From Bos javanicus (Eukaryota > Chordata > Mammalia > Artiodactyla > Bovidae), in contig NC_083877.1 in assembly GCF_032452875.1 (NCBI RefSeq), positions 44,193,724 through 44,257,723 on the forward strand: a stretch of 64,000 bases of DNA, in the 5' to 3' direction. Below the pieces are notes generated by a model that saw only the letters and a program-made list of their open reading frames with translations, made no database searches and had not been told where the DNA came from. This document shows positions 32,331 to 45,031 of the stretch, piece after piece. Numbering within the stretch: position 1 is the first letter of the stretch; every line of letters starts with the position of its first letter. Both the position numbers and the translations under genes were made by a program.

Positions 32331-33069
32331 AGATTATTAGAAGGAAGCTCTACATGTGTTTTGTGCTTTTAAGACCATGCATAGCTTTTGCTACCCCATA
32401 ACGAGATTTTGTTTGAAGTGTTTAATGTCTTTCAGGTGAGGGCTGAGCCATCCCTACTTTCTACCAAATACTATTAATAATGAAGACTTTTAAAACAAGT
32501 ACTTCATGTTCTCTTATCTGATTTGCTGTTGATTTCTTTCATACTAATGAATGTACTTTAATGTTTCAAATTAATTCAAGCGTATTTCTCAATGGGAGTT
32601 GCTGTGTGTTGAATGGGGCAATTCTTCATTGTATTCCTTGGTATCCTGCCCTTGGCTCACAAAAGGCCAGCGGCACCTTCCAGCAGTCTGGTGTCCAGAG
32701 TGCCCTAAGGACACATTGAGGCCTGTTGTGTCTTTACACACCTTTAAAGAAGTTATTTGTCTTTTTCACTCTTCTGTACAAGCACTTTTGCTTCATACAT
32801 AATTACTGGTTTCAGTTATGCAAAGAAACTCCTTATATAACTGATCTCTGCTAACAAACTAAAGAAAGAAACTAAACAGACATTTAAAAAAAATATTGTT
32901 TTGCATTGTTGGAGGGATTTTGAGCATATTTGTTCTAGTACCAAATCTAATTTTTATGTCTGTATAGAGATGCAAATTAAGCAGTAGGTAAGAAATGGTC
33001 AAATATTGAGACTTAAAACAAAATACTGCTAAAGTGTTATGCAAATTGAACAGCAGTGATGAAGATGTA
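32331..33069. other. Unassigned sequence
   Basis: No repeat or exon recognised. Confidence 0.4.
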
Positions 33070-33748
33070 TTCATTTCTTGTTTGCTTCTATAACAAGTTA
33101 TCACAAACTTTGTGGATTAAAATAGTACAAGTTTATTATTTTACAGTTCTGCAGACTGGGTTCTATAGAGATCTCACTGGTCTAAAGAACTGTGTTCCTT
33201 TCTCGCGGAAAGGAGAGAAAGAATCCTGGAGAGAATTCTAGAGTCCCCTTCCTCCATTTTCAAAGCCAACAGCCTTGCATCTCCATGTGTCTTTCACCCA
33301 AATTCCTTTTTCTGAACTGAGCCAGGAAGTGTTCTTTGACTTTAAGGACCCATGTAATAAGATTTGGCATATCTAGGTAATTCAAGATACTCTCCCCATC
33401 CCATGGTCCTTAATTTAATCGTATCTTCAAAGTCCCTCTGTCCATGTAAGGTTGTATATTCACAGGTTCCAGGAATTAGGGCATGGACCTATTTAAGGGC
33501 TATTATTCTGCCTGCATGCATGCTCAGTTGTGTCTGACTCTTTGTTAGCCCATGGACTGTAGCCCACTGGGCTCCTCTGTTCATGGGATTCTCCAGGCAA
33601 GAATACTGGAATAGGTTGCCATGGTTTCCTCCAGGGAATCTTCCAGATCCAGGGATCGAACCCGCATCTCCTGTGTCTCCTGCATTGCAGGCAGATTTTT
33701 TACTGCTGAGCCACTGGGGGAAGCCCATTATTCTGCCTACTACAGAGT
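33070..33748 (-). mobile_element. MLT1-type MaLR LTR, split by Bov-tA
   Basis: Reversed MLT1: ttcttgtttgcttctataac, atcacaaactttgtggatta, ttttacagttctgcagac, ttcacaggttccaggaatta, ending ttattctgcctactaca. The Bov-tA at 33514-33726 duplicated ATTATTCTGCCT inside it. No coding sequence. Confidence 0.8.
33514..33726 (-). mobile_element. Bov-tA SINE in MLT1 LTR
   Basis: Complete reverse-oriented copy (tcagttgtgtctgactcttt ... ctgagccactgggggaagcc). Perfect 12-bp duplications ATTATTCTGCCT at 33502-33513 and 33727-33738 fix the ends. Confidence 0.93.
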
Positions 33749-34214
33749 AAAAAGGATGAACTGTTCAGAAAGGTAGAAATGCTTCAGGTAACAGAGATGG
33801 AATTATCTTACATTTCATTGTATAGGGTTGAGAAGGTTTAGGGTTCCCGAGTTGATTAAATGAGTTCTTGTCTTGACTCTGCAAATCCTGTTTTGTGGAT
33901 ACAGGCACTAAAGGCTTTTAGTTTTCTTGGAGTATTTGGCGTTGGATCAAGTGGACAGGTTGAAGTCCAGTGGCTCCTCCCTTGGCCAGACTTTCTGGTG
34001 TTGTGGGTGTGGCCTCTGAGGACTGTGCTGCTTTTGGCGTTTCTCCAGCTCTGGAGAGTTTGCCTAAAGTGTGCGAGTTCCAAGGTCTTTGAATAGCACC
34101 AAAGAAATGTGAGATTTTTATTTTATGCTGTTATGTCTGCCTGTCACATTATGCTATATTTATTAGGCTCTAATCTGTGGAAATTGGAGGAAAAATAGCA
34201 ATATTCTAGAATTT
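33749..34214. other. Unassigned sequence
   Basis: Overlapping open frames on both strands (33856-34083 and 33860-34096) were not recognised. Confidence 0.4.
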
Positions 34215-34927
34215 TCAGTTCAGTTCAGTCACTCAGTGGTGTCCGACTCTTTGCGACCCCATGAATCGCAGCATGCCAGGCTTCCCTGTCCATCACCAAC
34301 TCCTGGAGTTCACTCAAACTCACGTCCATCGAGTCGGTGATGCCATCCAGCCATCTCATCCTCTGTCGTCCCCTCTTCCTCCTGCCCCCAATCCCTCCCA
34401 GCATCAGAGTCTTTTCCAATGAGTCAACTCTTTGCATGAGGTGGCCAAAGTATTGGAGTTTCAGCTTTAGCATCATTCCTTCCAAAGAAATCCCAGGACT
34501 GATCTCCTTTAGGATGGACTGGTTGGACCTCCTTGCAGCCCAAGGGGCTCTCAAGAGTCTTCTCCAAAACCACAGTTCAAAAGCATCAATTCTTCAGCAC
34601 TCAGCTTTCTTCACAGTCCAACTCTCACATCCATACGTGACCACTGGAAAAACCATAGCCTTGACTAGCTGGACCTTTGTTGGCAAAGTAATATTTCTGC
34701 TTTTGAATATGCTATCTAGGTTTGTCATAACCTTCCTTCCAAGGAGTAAGCATCCTTTAATTTCATGGCTGCAGTCACCATCTGCAGTGATTTTAGAGCC
34801 CCCAAAAATAAAGTCTGACACTGTTTCCACTGTTTCCCCATTTATTTCCCATGAAGTGATGGGACCAGATGCCATGATCTTCGTTTTCTGAATGTTGATC
34901 TTTAAGCCAACTTTTTCACTCTCCTCT
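34215..34927 (-). mobile_element. BovB LINE 3' fragment, about 0.7 kb
   Basis: Begins with the reversed ACTGAACTGA tail and runs to ccaactttttcactctcctct, where it is 5'-truncated just downstream of the reverse transcriptase core. Reverse frames 34225-34554 (RGRQRMRWLDGITDSMDVSL) and 34594-34875 (MASGPITSWEINGETVETVS) encode the two halves of the C-terminal domain. A frameshift or stop separates them. Confidence 0.94.
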
Positions 34928-36317
34928 AGAACTTTACTGTAGTGGTATTTATTCTAGCTAATTTCTAAGTGTGGTTTAATTTCCATACATTAGGTAGGTC
35001 ATCCCCACAAAGCATAAAACCATTGCTTGCCTAGTGAATGAAATGGATCACTGGATTATTTTTTAAAACCATCTCTGCAGTAGGATATAGCCAGAAATTT
35101 TTGATGGAAATTTTTGTAGTAGCTAATTTTGTAACGAGTCCCCTGTCTATCCTCTTCTAGACAGGTCAGCAATACAGATCTGAAGGTCAAACATAGGGCT
35201 AGCTGTAGAATAACAAACCATCCTGATTTTGTCCAAGACTGAGGGATTATTGGGGAGTTGGGATCTTTAGTGCTAAAACTACTAGAGTTCTGGGCAATTT
35301 GGGACAGTTGAGCCCAAAGATGTTTAAAAACAGCTCTGGTAGAAAGTGATTGTCATGCTGATGAATTGTGAAAGTAGAAATTTTGATTGAACAAAATAAT
35401 GACAGTAACCTCCAGGGTTTGTGTTGAGCATAAGGATGAAACCTAACTCTTGAAAACTCTGTATCCACATACATATGTGTGTCCCAAGCCATCTTAGAAG
35501 AACCAAAATTTATGAAGTGTTGGATTTCGTAGCCCGCTCTTTCATTTTTCCAGTGTTACCTGTGTACCCCTGCATGTCTATGATGTAAGTAAGTGGGTGC
35601 ATCTTATTGAAGACTCTTATTCAGCCTTTCCTCCCTTCTCCATAATGCCCTGCTCTGTCCTCAGCCACAGCACAGTCAGACTGAGAAATCAGGAATACTA
35701 AAGACCCTAAAGCCTCATTGATTATATTTCTCTGACATTTATTTGGAGATTTTTATTCTCTAAGCCACTGGTTCAAAGAGGTTGTAAGTGTACTTAAAAG
35801 AGCAATTCATTACCTTCCCCAGAACAGAATTTGACTTTTAGGAGCTGGTAATCTTTTTTTTTTTTTTAATGTGTTTGTTTCCTATCTTCTGAATGTTTCT
35901 AACTGGTAAGTACAAGGAATTCTTTCTTTATTTTTCTTTTTCTTCCAAAAAAAAAAAAATGATTGAGCACTGTCTGTTTTAGAAGTAAGATCTGGGTTTC
36001 TGATGAGAATAGGTCTTGAATAGATTGTGAGCTAATTCTGATATTCTTATCAATCCCTTTTTGGGATTCCTTCCTTCTAGGACTCTCAATCCTGGTTTCA
36101 TTTTGTTAAGACTAACCTCTTTTCAGTTTTGAATCTCAGCTGGGTTGTTTCGTGAATCAAACAAACTCTAGAAGAAATGAAAGGAGATGAAATCCTTATG
36201 CTGATGATTAAACTCAGCTTCTTTTATTCCTTTCCAAAGAGAAATTACAGAGTCAATGTAAATAGGAGATCCAAATGACCCAAACTACTCTGCATGCAGG
36301 GTTTCTTTGGGGGTAAT
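34928..36317. other. Unassigned sequence
   Basis: 35205-35325 has the paired gtccaagactgaggg ... gttctgggcaatttgggaca layout of a short non-autonomous DNA transposon (tentative). T and A homopolymers lie near 35853-35867 and 35947-35960. No exon. Confidence 0.35.
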
Positions 36318-36455
36318 AGGAATGTTTTGGAACTAAATAGAAATGATGGATATGCAACATCTTAAATGTACTAAATGCCATTGAATTGTACACTTTAAAG
36401 TGGTCCATGATTAATTTCATGTTTTGTGAATTTTTACCTCAAAATAAAAATGTTG
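36318..36455 (+). mobile_element. Old L1 3' end
   Basis: gttttggaactaaatagaaa, ccattgaattgtacacttta, tttttacctcaaaataaaaa: forward L1M-type 3' terminus. Confidence 0.6.
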
Positions 36456-38089
36456 AACTTCAAGAGGAAGGAAAAAAAAGACTATTTCTCCCTATTCAAA
36501 TTCTGCAGGAAATCTCCTCCATTTTAATACACTCATGTTTTTAGATTTATAAACCAAAATTGTTGTCCTGTCCTGTGCCATTACTAGGAGAAGATATTTG
36601 GACTTAAAAGTGTCTGCCAGCAGAGCCAGTCAGGAAATTCAAAGAGTTAAGACACTAGTTGTTTATTATTAAGATACATATTTTTGTTTCTTAATTATAA
36701 ATGGCCTATAATTTACAAAGCTGATTGCAATAAATTTTTTTTTTGAAGTTTAACAATTTAAAACACTGGACTTTTTCCACCTCTCATGGGATAGAAGTTA
36801 GATCAACTAAGTTGGAAAGTTTTTTGATACCCTGTAGTAGCGGTCTGCAATTGGGTATGACAAAACAGAAAGAGTCCAGATGTTGCAACTTTAATGAAAT
36901 GTGAGCATGGTAACAAATTTCATATATAGAAATGTCTTTTATTAAAACATCTCCTTAGATATTCCCAAGTGCTGCCAGCTGATCAAAGTGAAACAGGCAT
37001 TTATTTTAAGGGATGTCTACATAGGGGTAAAATGGTAAAACTTTAAGGTTTTTAATTCCTTCTAGATTTAGAGACAACTTTTTTGACCTTTTGCAGAGAT
37101 GTAACTAGGCAACCAGTATAGCACTTAGCTGGTGCACAGCATCCAAGCTTTGTAGCTGTTGCATCATTTTTTAAAAATGTTATTTAAATCTGTCTTTTAG
37201 TTTTGGCATATGCTGCCATGTAACCTTTAATTCCTTAGAAATATCATACCAACCCTCTGCTGTAAGATAGAATGGTTCCTAGAAGCCTAGCATCCTCTGA
37301 TGTTAATAAACAGCAGTAACAGAGTAGAGAGGTAGCTGAATGTACTGTTTTATAATTGGACATTAAGAAGGTAGTTTTTAGTTTTGGTGTGTAAAGGTGT
37401 AAGAATTTAAACCCATATCCTCAGCAGCTGGTTATGAGCATTCCTCACAATATGATGAATGGAAAATGTACTTTCATAGAAATTAGAGCTGGCTTTTAGT
37501 CTAGTGAAGTGGACTTGACTTTGCTGGATAGGTGGTAACCAGAAATACGTAGTTTGATCAATAAGCAGGAAATATTGAAAGCTTCTTAAGTGTCAGATTC
37601 TATATTAGAATCTGTTCTAATTGAACTATGTTCAATTTCTGTAGTAACCTTGTAATTTTTCAATGTTTTTTTATTATGAAAGGAATATGTGTGTAAGATT
37701 TTTAAAAATTTGAGTAGTAAACACAGGAATAAGTAAAAAAGAGAAGTTCTTCCAAACACCAACTTATACCCCACTCCTTGGAGATAACCACTCTTAATAG
37801 TGGTCTTGTGTGTCTTCCAAAAATTTTCCATCTCTTGGTTAATCTGTACTGAGAAGGTACGATGAGTGCCATTAAACCATCTGTTTGTAAACTTCTTCGG
37901 GACTAAATCTTTTCAAGACACCATTTGATGATGCTTAAAGAGTGAAAATGTCAGAACCAACATGATGCTAACAGAGGGCTGGTGGTAGGGAGAATGATGA
38001 CTGAAGACTGTTACTGTGTAGTTTTAGCTTCTGTAAGATTTACATACAGAATGCAAGTAATAAACCTTAAGGTAGTTCCTTATCATTTT
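36456..38089. other. Unassigned sequence
   Basis: 37560-37620 may be a reversed MIR end. 37670-37840 resembles a diverged LINE 3' region. Otherwise nothing recognised. Confidence 0.35.
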
Positions 38090-38290
38090 CAAGGTCATCT
38101 GGAGTATGTTGTCACCCTTTATCCTTTGGATGACCCCGTGATGCAGAAATTGTTTACTTTGCTTTACAAAGAAGGAAGCTGTGGTTCCCAGAGGTTAAGT
38201 AACTTGCCCATGAACACAGATGACAAGTGACAGGAACAGGACGAGAATCTGAGGTCTTTTCCAAGTCTTGAACCAGACTGCACTGCAACT
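38090..38290 (-). mobile_element. MIR SINE
   Basis: tttacaaagaaggaagctgt, cagaggttaagtaacttgcc, gatgacaagtgacaggaaca: reversed MIR core. A 188-codon reverse frame (38195-38761) overlaps its right part and looks like a chance ORF. Confidence 0.65.
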
Positions 38291-38799
38291 GTGAGGAAGA
38301 GAGGAACTCTGTAGGGTCCCCGTAGTGAGAGGCCAGAAGTGAAGAGGGGGCGGTGTTAGGCTTACAGTCTGAAGATCCAGTTGTGAAGTCGTTCTGATTC
38401 TGCTCCTTGGGCAAGATGCAGTCCATATACCCTGCTCACAGTTCCCTAACTGGCTGTGTCTATTCCTGTTTTGTACTGGCCAGAGGAGTTGGCTCAAAGG
38501 GTGGGCATGCAACCCAGCAAGGGTCAGTAGAGTCTTTCTCTGAAATTTTTCAACTCCGGTTGAGAGAGGAGAGGTCCCATCCTTTCCTGCCTCAAGGTAG
38601 TAAGAATCACTAAGGCCATGTTTCAGTCTCCTGAGAGAGTAAAGTTTGATGCACAGAGGGCAAGCAAAAGAAAGAAAGACAGAGAGGTAAAGGGAAGGAA
38701 AGAGAGCCCAGTGAGAATTGGAGTCCATCCATCCAGTTGAAGTGAGCCAATATAGTCCCATTTTTTTACTTAACCTAATTCAAGTTGCTACTGAAAGAA
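38291..38799. other. Unassigned sequence
   Basis: Covered on the reverse strand by a 188-codon frame that I do not recognise. There is no other sign of coding. 38660-38705 is a GAAAG-rich purine stretch. Confidence 0.4.
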
Positions 38800-38960
38800 T
38801 CCTATTATTTTGGGGCCTTAGTTTCCTCTTCTGTAAAATGGGGGTTTTAATATTCTCTGTGAAACACTGTAAAGGTGAACTGAGATAATGAATAGAAAAG
38901 TTCTTTGTAAATTTTAAAATTCTATACAAATGCAAGATAGTATTATTCATTGATATGTTG
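38800..38960 (+). mobile_element. MIR SINE
   Basis: gccttagtttcctcttctgt, aaaatgggggttttaatatt, gaactgagataatgaataga: forward MIR 3' part. Confidence 0.65.
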
Positions 38961-40070
38961 TATTAAGCTAGGGAAAAGCTGAAAGAATGAAGCTACCACT
39001 CATTTAAAAAATAAGAGTTGAGAGCTTTGTAAGAACCATCTGGTGTTATGTAGAAGTAAATGAAAGCTGCCAGAATTCCCAGATTTTCTTTTGGTATCCC
39101 TTTTCAAATACTCTTTAAGTTCTAATAAATACCCATCATAAATACAGGGGTAGGTCTTTCCTCACTGGCTCAGGTTAATCCAGTGAGTTCCTCTTTTCTG
39201 TCTCCTCTCCTAATCTATGGTAAACACACACACACTAACACAAAGCAAACAAAAATCAACAAAGCATCATATTAATATTTCAACATTTTATCCTTTTCAC
39301 TTAAAAGAGCTTTACAGATTTTAAATGATATTTTGGCATCATCGAAGAAAATCAACCTTAAAGTAGTTACTCTGTTTAGTTATGACATAGTTGAGGCAGT
39401 TCTTGGGGATGGGAGGTTAGTTTGGGGCTTAGATAGGATCAAAATCCATCTTTTACCTTAATAGACATATCTTTGATATATAAACTCTAATCAAAGTCTA
39501 CTTGAGATTGTATCTGTATATGATACTATCTCTCAATGAGAGAAAACAGGTGGCACCTCTGAAATCTGTTCTCTTTCCTTGATTTGCTGTTTAGGCAGTT
39601 TTTATTGTAACAAATGTATCTTTCTTTATATTTGACCACTGAAACAGAAAGAGTGGTTTAAAGTCTCAATCTCAGTGGAATGTCATATGCAGAAAGGTCA
39701 AGGCACCACAGAAGTATGATCAGTAAGTGTAAAGAAGCATGACATAGCAAACTGGATGTCAAACATCTCTCATATTTTAAAAATCTGAGAAATACATCCA
39801 CCACCTTCACTGTTCTTACAAATCTATACTTTTGCCTTACAGAATTGCCAAGGCAGGAAGGGCGAATTGGTGCTGTTTGACCACCCTACTCCACATCTCA
39901 CCTTGCTGTTACTTATTTTTGTCTGGGCTTGATTTCAACCCCATGAATGTCAGTGTTTTCATATAAACTGAGAACTTGGAATAAGTTCTTTTTCTGAATA
40001 AGCATAGTCTTAACCCTCAGAAACTGTCAGTTGCACTGAAAGCAATTGACATACTTAAGTCAATTAATTT
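38961..40070. other. Unassigned sequence
   Basis: A short (CA)n stretch near 39222-39233. No repeat or exon recognised. Confidence 0.4.
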
Positions 40071-40454
40071 TCAGTTCAGTTCAGTTGCTAAAGTCGTGTC
40101 CGACTGTTTGCGACCCCATGAATTGCAGCACACCAGGCCTCCCTGTCCATCACCAACTCCCAGAGTTCACTCAGACTCACGTCCATCGAGTTGGTGATGC
40201 CATCCAGCCATCTCATGCTCTGTCGTCCCCTTCTCCTCCTGCCCCCAATCCCTCCCAGCATCAGAGTCTTTTCCAATGAGTCAACTCTTCACATGAGGTG
40301 GCCAAAGTACTGGAGTTTCAGCTTTAGCATCATTCCTTCCAATGAACACCCAGGACTGATCTCCTTTAGGATGGACTGGTTGGATCTCCTTGCAGCCCAA
40401 GGGACTCTCAAGAGTCTTCTCTAACACCATAGTTCAAAAGCATCAATTCTTCTT
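40071..40454 (-). mobile_element. BovB LINE 3' fragment
   Basis: Reversed BovB tail tcagttcagttcagttgcta, then gatgccatccagccatctca to aaaagcatcaattcttc, where it is 5'-truncated. Reverse frame 40088-40276 gives the C-terminal RGRQSMRWLDGITNSMDVSL. Confidence 0.93.
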
Positions 40455-41594
40455 AGGAGAGCTTAATAAAGAGAATATTTATAAGGACATGAACAGAGTT
40501 TAGGGAAACCACAAGGGAGGATGTACCTTCTCAGGGCTCCTTTACCCCATTAGACCTGGAGGGATGAGGGCTAGGAGGAGAGGACCCTCTTGCATGGAAC
40601 TGTGGCCTCCAGGAAAGGGCTGTGGCCTGATTATAATGATCCTGCCAGCAGGGGTGCTGGGAAACAAATACCCTGAAATAATTCTCCTCTCTCCTTTTAT
40701 CTGCTTGTGCTCACTGTTGACCAAACTCAACTGGAAGACAATGAACAAGGAAGCTGGCTGCCGAGTCCACAGTTTAGTCTCTTAGGGTGTAGAGCCAGGT
40801 AGAATGAATGGAGAATGGGTTTGGAGAGGCAAGCAGAAGATATCTGCCACAGTTAATCATCATTGTGAAGGTCTTGCATGAAAGAAATAACACCCTCTTC
40901 TCCCCCAAACCTAAGCTGTCTTATCAAAAAATTGTTTTAACCAACTCACTTTTTCATTAATTGTATTTAATCAGTTTCCTAGTCCATGTTCAAAGGGACC
41001 CAGATGCGATTGGTAGCATTTGGAGAGACTTCCGTTGTTTGTGTGGTAAAAACATGATCAGGAGGAGGTAAGGAGGTGATGAAGCCACCCTCGTGCTTGT
41101 CCTGCTCAGACATGGGATGGCAGCCTCAACTCAAAGTTCAAGTTTAGAGGAAGAGGTGGTGAAAAGTAAGTAGACACCTCAGAGAAACTCTGAATAGTCC
41201 ACATTCTTGGGCCTTTCATAATCAAAGGAGGGACTTCTGTCCCCAAGAAATACAGCATCCACCTCTGGTGGTTTGAGTAGGCAGTTTTCCTTTTTGTCCA
41301 GCTTGCTTTTAATCTCAGATGAATTATTTTCACTCCTTTGACCTAGGGACCAGGATTATTTGCCTTGATCTAATCCAGATTAACCATTCTGATCCACTGA
41401 GAATGAGTAAATCAATTGAATCGGATAAATCTCCATAATTGGAAAGGTATTTGTGGCAGCATAAAATGATGGGCAAAAGAAAACAAATTTGGAGTACTAC
41501 CCTAAAGCATACAGTTCTGTGGACCAGAAACTCCCTGGCTTGGGAAATGCCTGAACCAAGGATCCCAAAACAGAGTTGGGTCTGTAACAGAAAC
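40455..41594. other. Unassigned sequence
   Basis: 40460-40850 has the layout of an ancient repeat (gtttagggaaaccacaaggg ... ggagaggcaagcagaagata) that I cannot name. The reverse frames 41106-41333 and 41330-41689 were not recognised. Confidence 0.35.
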
Positions 41595-41770
41595 AGTGAA
41601 AGGCAGTGTGGTGTAATGAAAGGGCATGGATTCTGAGATCTCAGCCTGGTACTGACTGTGACCATCTTGGAAAACTTCTGTGCTTTCACATTCTCACATT
41701 TCCTTGTGTGTAAAATGAGAGTAATTTAACTTGTTACAGAATTAACTGAAACCATATCTGCAAACTAAAG
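41595..41770 (+). mobile_element. MIR SINE
   Basis: ggcagtgtggtgtaatgaaa, gcatggattctgagatctca, gtactgactgtgaccatctt, tccttgtgtgtaaaatgaga: forward MIR. Confidence 0.7.
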
Positions 41771-41800
41771 GTAGTGTTTTCCATATGCTCACTTTTTTTG

Positions 41801-42020
41801 GTGCATGCTTAGTTGCTTCAATTGCATCCAATATTTTCCGAACTTTTGGACTGTAACCTGCCAGTCTCCTCAGTGCATGGGATTCTCCAGGCAAGAATAC
41901 TGGAGTGGGTTGCCATGCCCTCCTCCAGGGGATCTTCCCAACCTAGGGATCAAACTCATGTCTCTTGTGTCTTCTGCACTGCAAGCAGGTTCTTTACCAC
42001 TGAGCCACTGGGAAGCCTAC
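41801..42020 (-). mobile_element. Bov-tA SINE, diverged
   Basis: Reverse-oriented: gtgcatgcttagttgcttca, tgggattctccaggcaagaa, gatcttcccaacctaggga, ctttaccactgagccactgg. The flanks actttttttggtg and acttttttggggtg look like an imperfect target duplication. Confidence 0.87.
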
Positions 42021-42061
42021 TTTTTTGGGGTGGTGGGAATGGTATACTCTGTTATTAAAAA

Positions 42062-42520
42062 ATAGTGTCTTTTAACAGCTCTGTTGAAATATAATTGACA
42101 TGCAATATAATGGACATATGATGAATGATACATATTTAAAGTTGAATAATATTGGCTGCATACATCCATGGAAGTATAGCCGCCATCAAAACAGTGAACA
42201 AACCATGTAAAAGTTTCTTCATGCTCAGTAACAATCTCTCCTTTCCCTTCCCTATCTTCAGGCAACTAATGATCTGCTTTCTGTCACTCTAGAAGAGTTT
42301 GTATTTTTCAGAGTTTTATGTAAATGTAGATATATATTATATTTACTTTTGCCTGGCCTCTTTTGCTAACATAATTACATGGAGATGCATCCATGCTGTA
42401 TGTATCAATATTTTATTCCTTTTATTACTGAGTAATATTCTAGAATATTGGTATGCCACAATTTATCTGCTCACCTATCAAAGGAGTTTACTTAATTATA
42501 TTTTAATTCTATTTCCCTTC
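42062..42520 (-). mobile_element. L1 LINE 3' region
   Basis: ttttaacagctctgttgaaa tataattgac at the 3' end, then ggcaactaatgatctgcttt, ggagatgcatccatgctgta and gagtaatattctagaatatt: reversed L1M type. Confidence 0.75.
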
Positions 42521-42744
42521 TTCTTCGCTCAATGATAGTATAAGAAAAAATTTTATATCCCATGTTAAGACTGCTGACATTTCTACTAACATAATCTAGG
42601 AGTAACATGATTTATAGGAATGGAGTGTAAAAGCAGGTATCACCGTAGTTGTCTATTAAACCCAGGCTTAAGTTTAGATCTGAGCTGAAGGCTAGTTCCT
42701 TCTGCTTTCTAGACTTTCTTTTGTTCTTTATCATAAATTAGCAA

Positions 42745-43175
42745 CCCAAATGCCCATCAACTGATGAATGGATAAACTTATGGTATATCTATACAATGGA
42801 ATATTATTTGCCATAAAAAGGAAGTACTGATTTATACTACAATATGGATGAACCTTGAAATCATTATGCTAAGTGAAAGAAACCAGGCACAACAGGCTAT
42901 GTAATCTATGGTTCCATTTATCGAAATGTCCAGAACAGGAAAATCCTATAGATACAGAAAGTAGATTCATGGTTGCAGGACCTGGGGTGGGGGAGGGAAA
43001 AATGGGGATTGACGGTTTAAAAACTATGGACTTTGTTTTTTGGGTGAAGAAAATGTTCTGGAATTTGATGGTAGTGATGGATGCACAATTTTTTAGTTTT
43101 CTAAAATCACTGAATTTTGTATACTTTAAAAGGCTAAATTTTTATGTGCACTGTATTTCAACAAAGCTGATTTTT
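42745..43175 (+). mobile_element. L1 LINE 3' region
   Basis: acccaaatgcccatcaactg atgaatggataaac, tacaatggaatattatttgcc, tggatgaaccttgaaatcat, gttctggaatttgatggtag, ctgtatttcaacaaagctg: forward L1M-type 3' part. Both this copy and the preceding reversed L1 retain their 3' ends, so they are separate insertions and not one inverted copy. Confidence 0.8.
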
Positions 43176-44695
43176 TACAAAAGCAATCTGTGCAACTTTG
43201 CTGAAGGAAATGTATTCAGGCACAGCAATTAATTTAATTTCCCATTTTTCACTTGCTAAAGAGAAAACTTGGAGCTGCTTACCTCATTGATCATGCTGCA
43301 CCTGCATTTCCAGGTCGTGAGCATGAAGTGGAACTTTCTAGCATGAGGAAGTAAAAATGTCGCATCTGTAAATAAGTCATGTTTGGGGAGGTAGTTCAGT
43401 ATCATACTGTTTTGGTTTACTTGAGATGGTGAAGGGCCTGGAGCCACTTTGACTTTTTTGTCTTTTCCTTTCCTTTTAAAAATAACATGCTTTCAGATTG
43501 TCTAACCACTCTTTCCTCTAGCCTTAGTTAACCAGATACAGGATATCCTGTGGGTAGAACATCTTAGCTAAATCATATTATTTACCAAACTCCTAACAGC
43601 AATAGACAGAACAGAGTGACAAAGTAGACGTCCAAATATTCAAAATAATCCTTGGGAAAGGAAAGAAGCCAGTAGCATAGAATTCGCAGTGATTCAATTA
43701 GAGGAACAGCTTTGGTTTCCAGCAGCTGTGGAGGATGGGAGTAAGGACAGACTTCCTCCCTTTCTAATTGTCTTCCTTCACCTGGTAAAACACCACCTTA
43801 TATAGAAGGCTTTTAGCTGCTCCCCTGCTGTGAATCAGGACCAACATTGTAATATCTGGAAATAGAGCTTCATCTGGTCTGTTCCCAATAAATCAGTGTT
43901 TCCTGGGTCCTCAAGATTTGTAGCCGAGAAATGGCATGTTTTCCCCCTGCTTTTGAAAATCTTACTGTCCGAAACTTGAGTTTTGGTGTCATGTAATTTA
44001 AATTAGAAAGTAAATCAAAGGATTACCCCAGGGTGAAAGTAAAACCCATGTAACTCTTACCCAGAAATGTTCCCTTTGCTTTTTGCTGTGATTTAACAAA
44101 GTTTTCCCAAGGTGATTTGAAAAACTGTATGTCAGTGTGTGTGTTTATCTTGGATTTTCTGATACAGTCTTGCCAGTTTCTGGTGCACTGCAAAAATTGT
44201 GTAAGAGAAATTTCCACTTTGCCTTGACTCTGGAAGAACATGACTCCCAGCGCTGTTTCTTTTGAGTATTACTCTAAAATTATCTGTTCATTTATATATT
44301 AAACATCTGCAATGCAAAGCATTCCTGTAAGATGATTAAGTGACTTCTCTAGTAATAGGATGGGCTTTGTAGGCATGGGCAAGCATAGCTCTAGATTCTG
44401 TGTGCACATGTGTGTGTGAATGAAACATACCATACATCCAGAAAATATATGGATGTATACACATATACACATTAAAGACTATTAGTGAAACATACATACG
44501 TTTCCTGACTTTTCTCCCTATCTTTAAAGACTCCCGTTTGCTTCTTCCAGCCCCTCCTTTCTCCTTCCTGGAAAGCCATAACCTGGATTATTTTTCTTTT
44601 ACCTGTCATTCCCCTGCTTTTTCTTAAATTGTTTAGTGTCACCTCTTTTTGAAATGGAATCATACTTTTTCTTTGGCTTAGATTTTTACCCAACA
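43176..44695. other. Unassigned sequence
   Basis: No repeat or exon recognised. Reverse frames 43256-43447, 44023-44241 and 44472-44696 look random. Confidence 0.4.
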
Positions 44696-44748
44696 TTGCT
44701 GCTGCTAAGTCACTTCAGTCGTGTCCAACTCTGTGTAACCCCATAGAC
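44696..44748 (-). mobile_element. Bov-A2 tail fragment
   Basis: tgctgctgctaagtcacttc agtcgtgtcc through ccatagacgg is the reversed 3' end of a Bov-A2. It stops at the site where the next Bov-A2 inserted in the opposite orientation. Confidence 0.85.
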
Positions 44749-44759
44749 GGTAGATATAT

Positions 44760-45031
44760 CAGAGAAGGCAATGGCAACCCACTCCAGTTGCCTGGCAAAT
44801 CCCATGGACGGAGGAGCCTGGTAGGCTGCAGTCCATGGGGTCTCTAGGAGTTGGACACGACTGAGCGACTTCACTTTCACTTCTCACTTTCATGCATTGG
44901 AGAAGGAAATGGCAACCCACTCCAGTGTTCCTGCCTGGAGAATCCCAGGGACGAGGGAGCCTGGTGGGCTGCCATCTCTGGGGTCGCACAGAGTCGGACA
45001 CGACTAAAGCGACTTAGCAGCAGCAGCAGCA
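44760..45031 (+). mobile_element. Bov-A2 dimeric SINE
   Basis: Two Bov-A monomers with the ttcactttcacttctcactt linker. The first monomer has a short deletion (ccagttgcctggcaaatccc). The tail is (CAG)5 from 45018. Perfect 11-bp duplications GGTAGATATAT lie at 44749-44759 and 45032-45042. Confidence 0.92.

Noticed and set aside
34337..34891. 184-codon forward frame
   Set aside because: It is the antisense strand of a BovB fragment. The true coding sense is the reverse strand.
35145..35200. Acceptor-like cctcttctag as an exon start
   Set aside because: No open frame with a donor follows.
38195..38761. 188-codon open frame on the reverse strand
   Set aside because: No recognisable domain, overlaps a MIR, no splice or promoter support, and amino acid use looks random. 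Length alone is not evidence in this size of window.
42062..43175. Opposed L1 fragments as a single 5'-inverted (twin-primed) insertion
   Set aside because: Both fragments keep their own L1 3' ends, so they must be two insertions.
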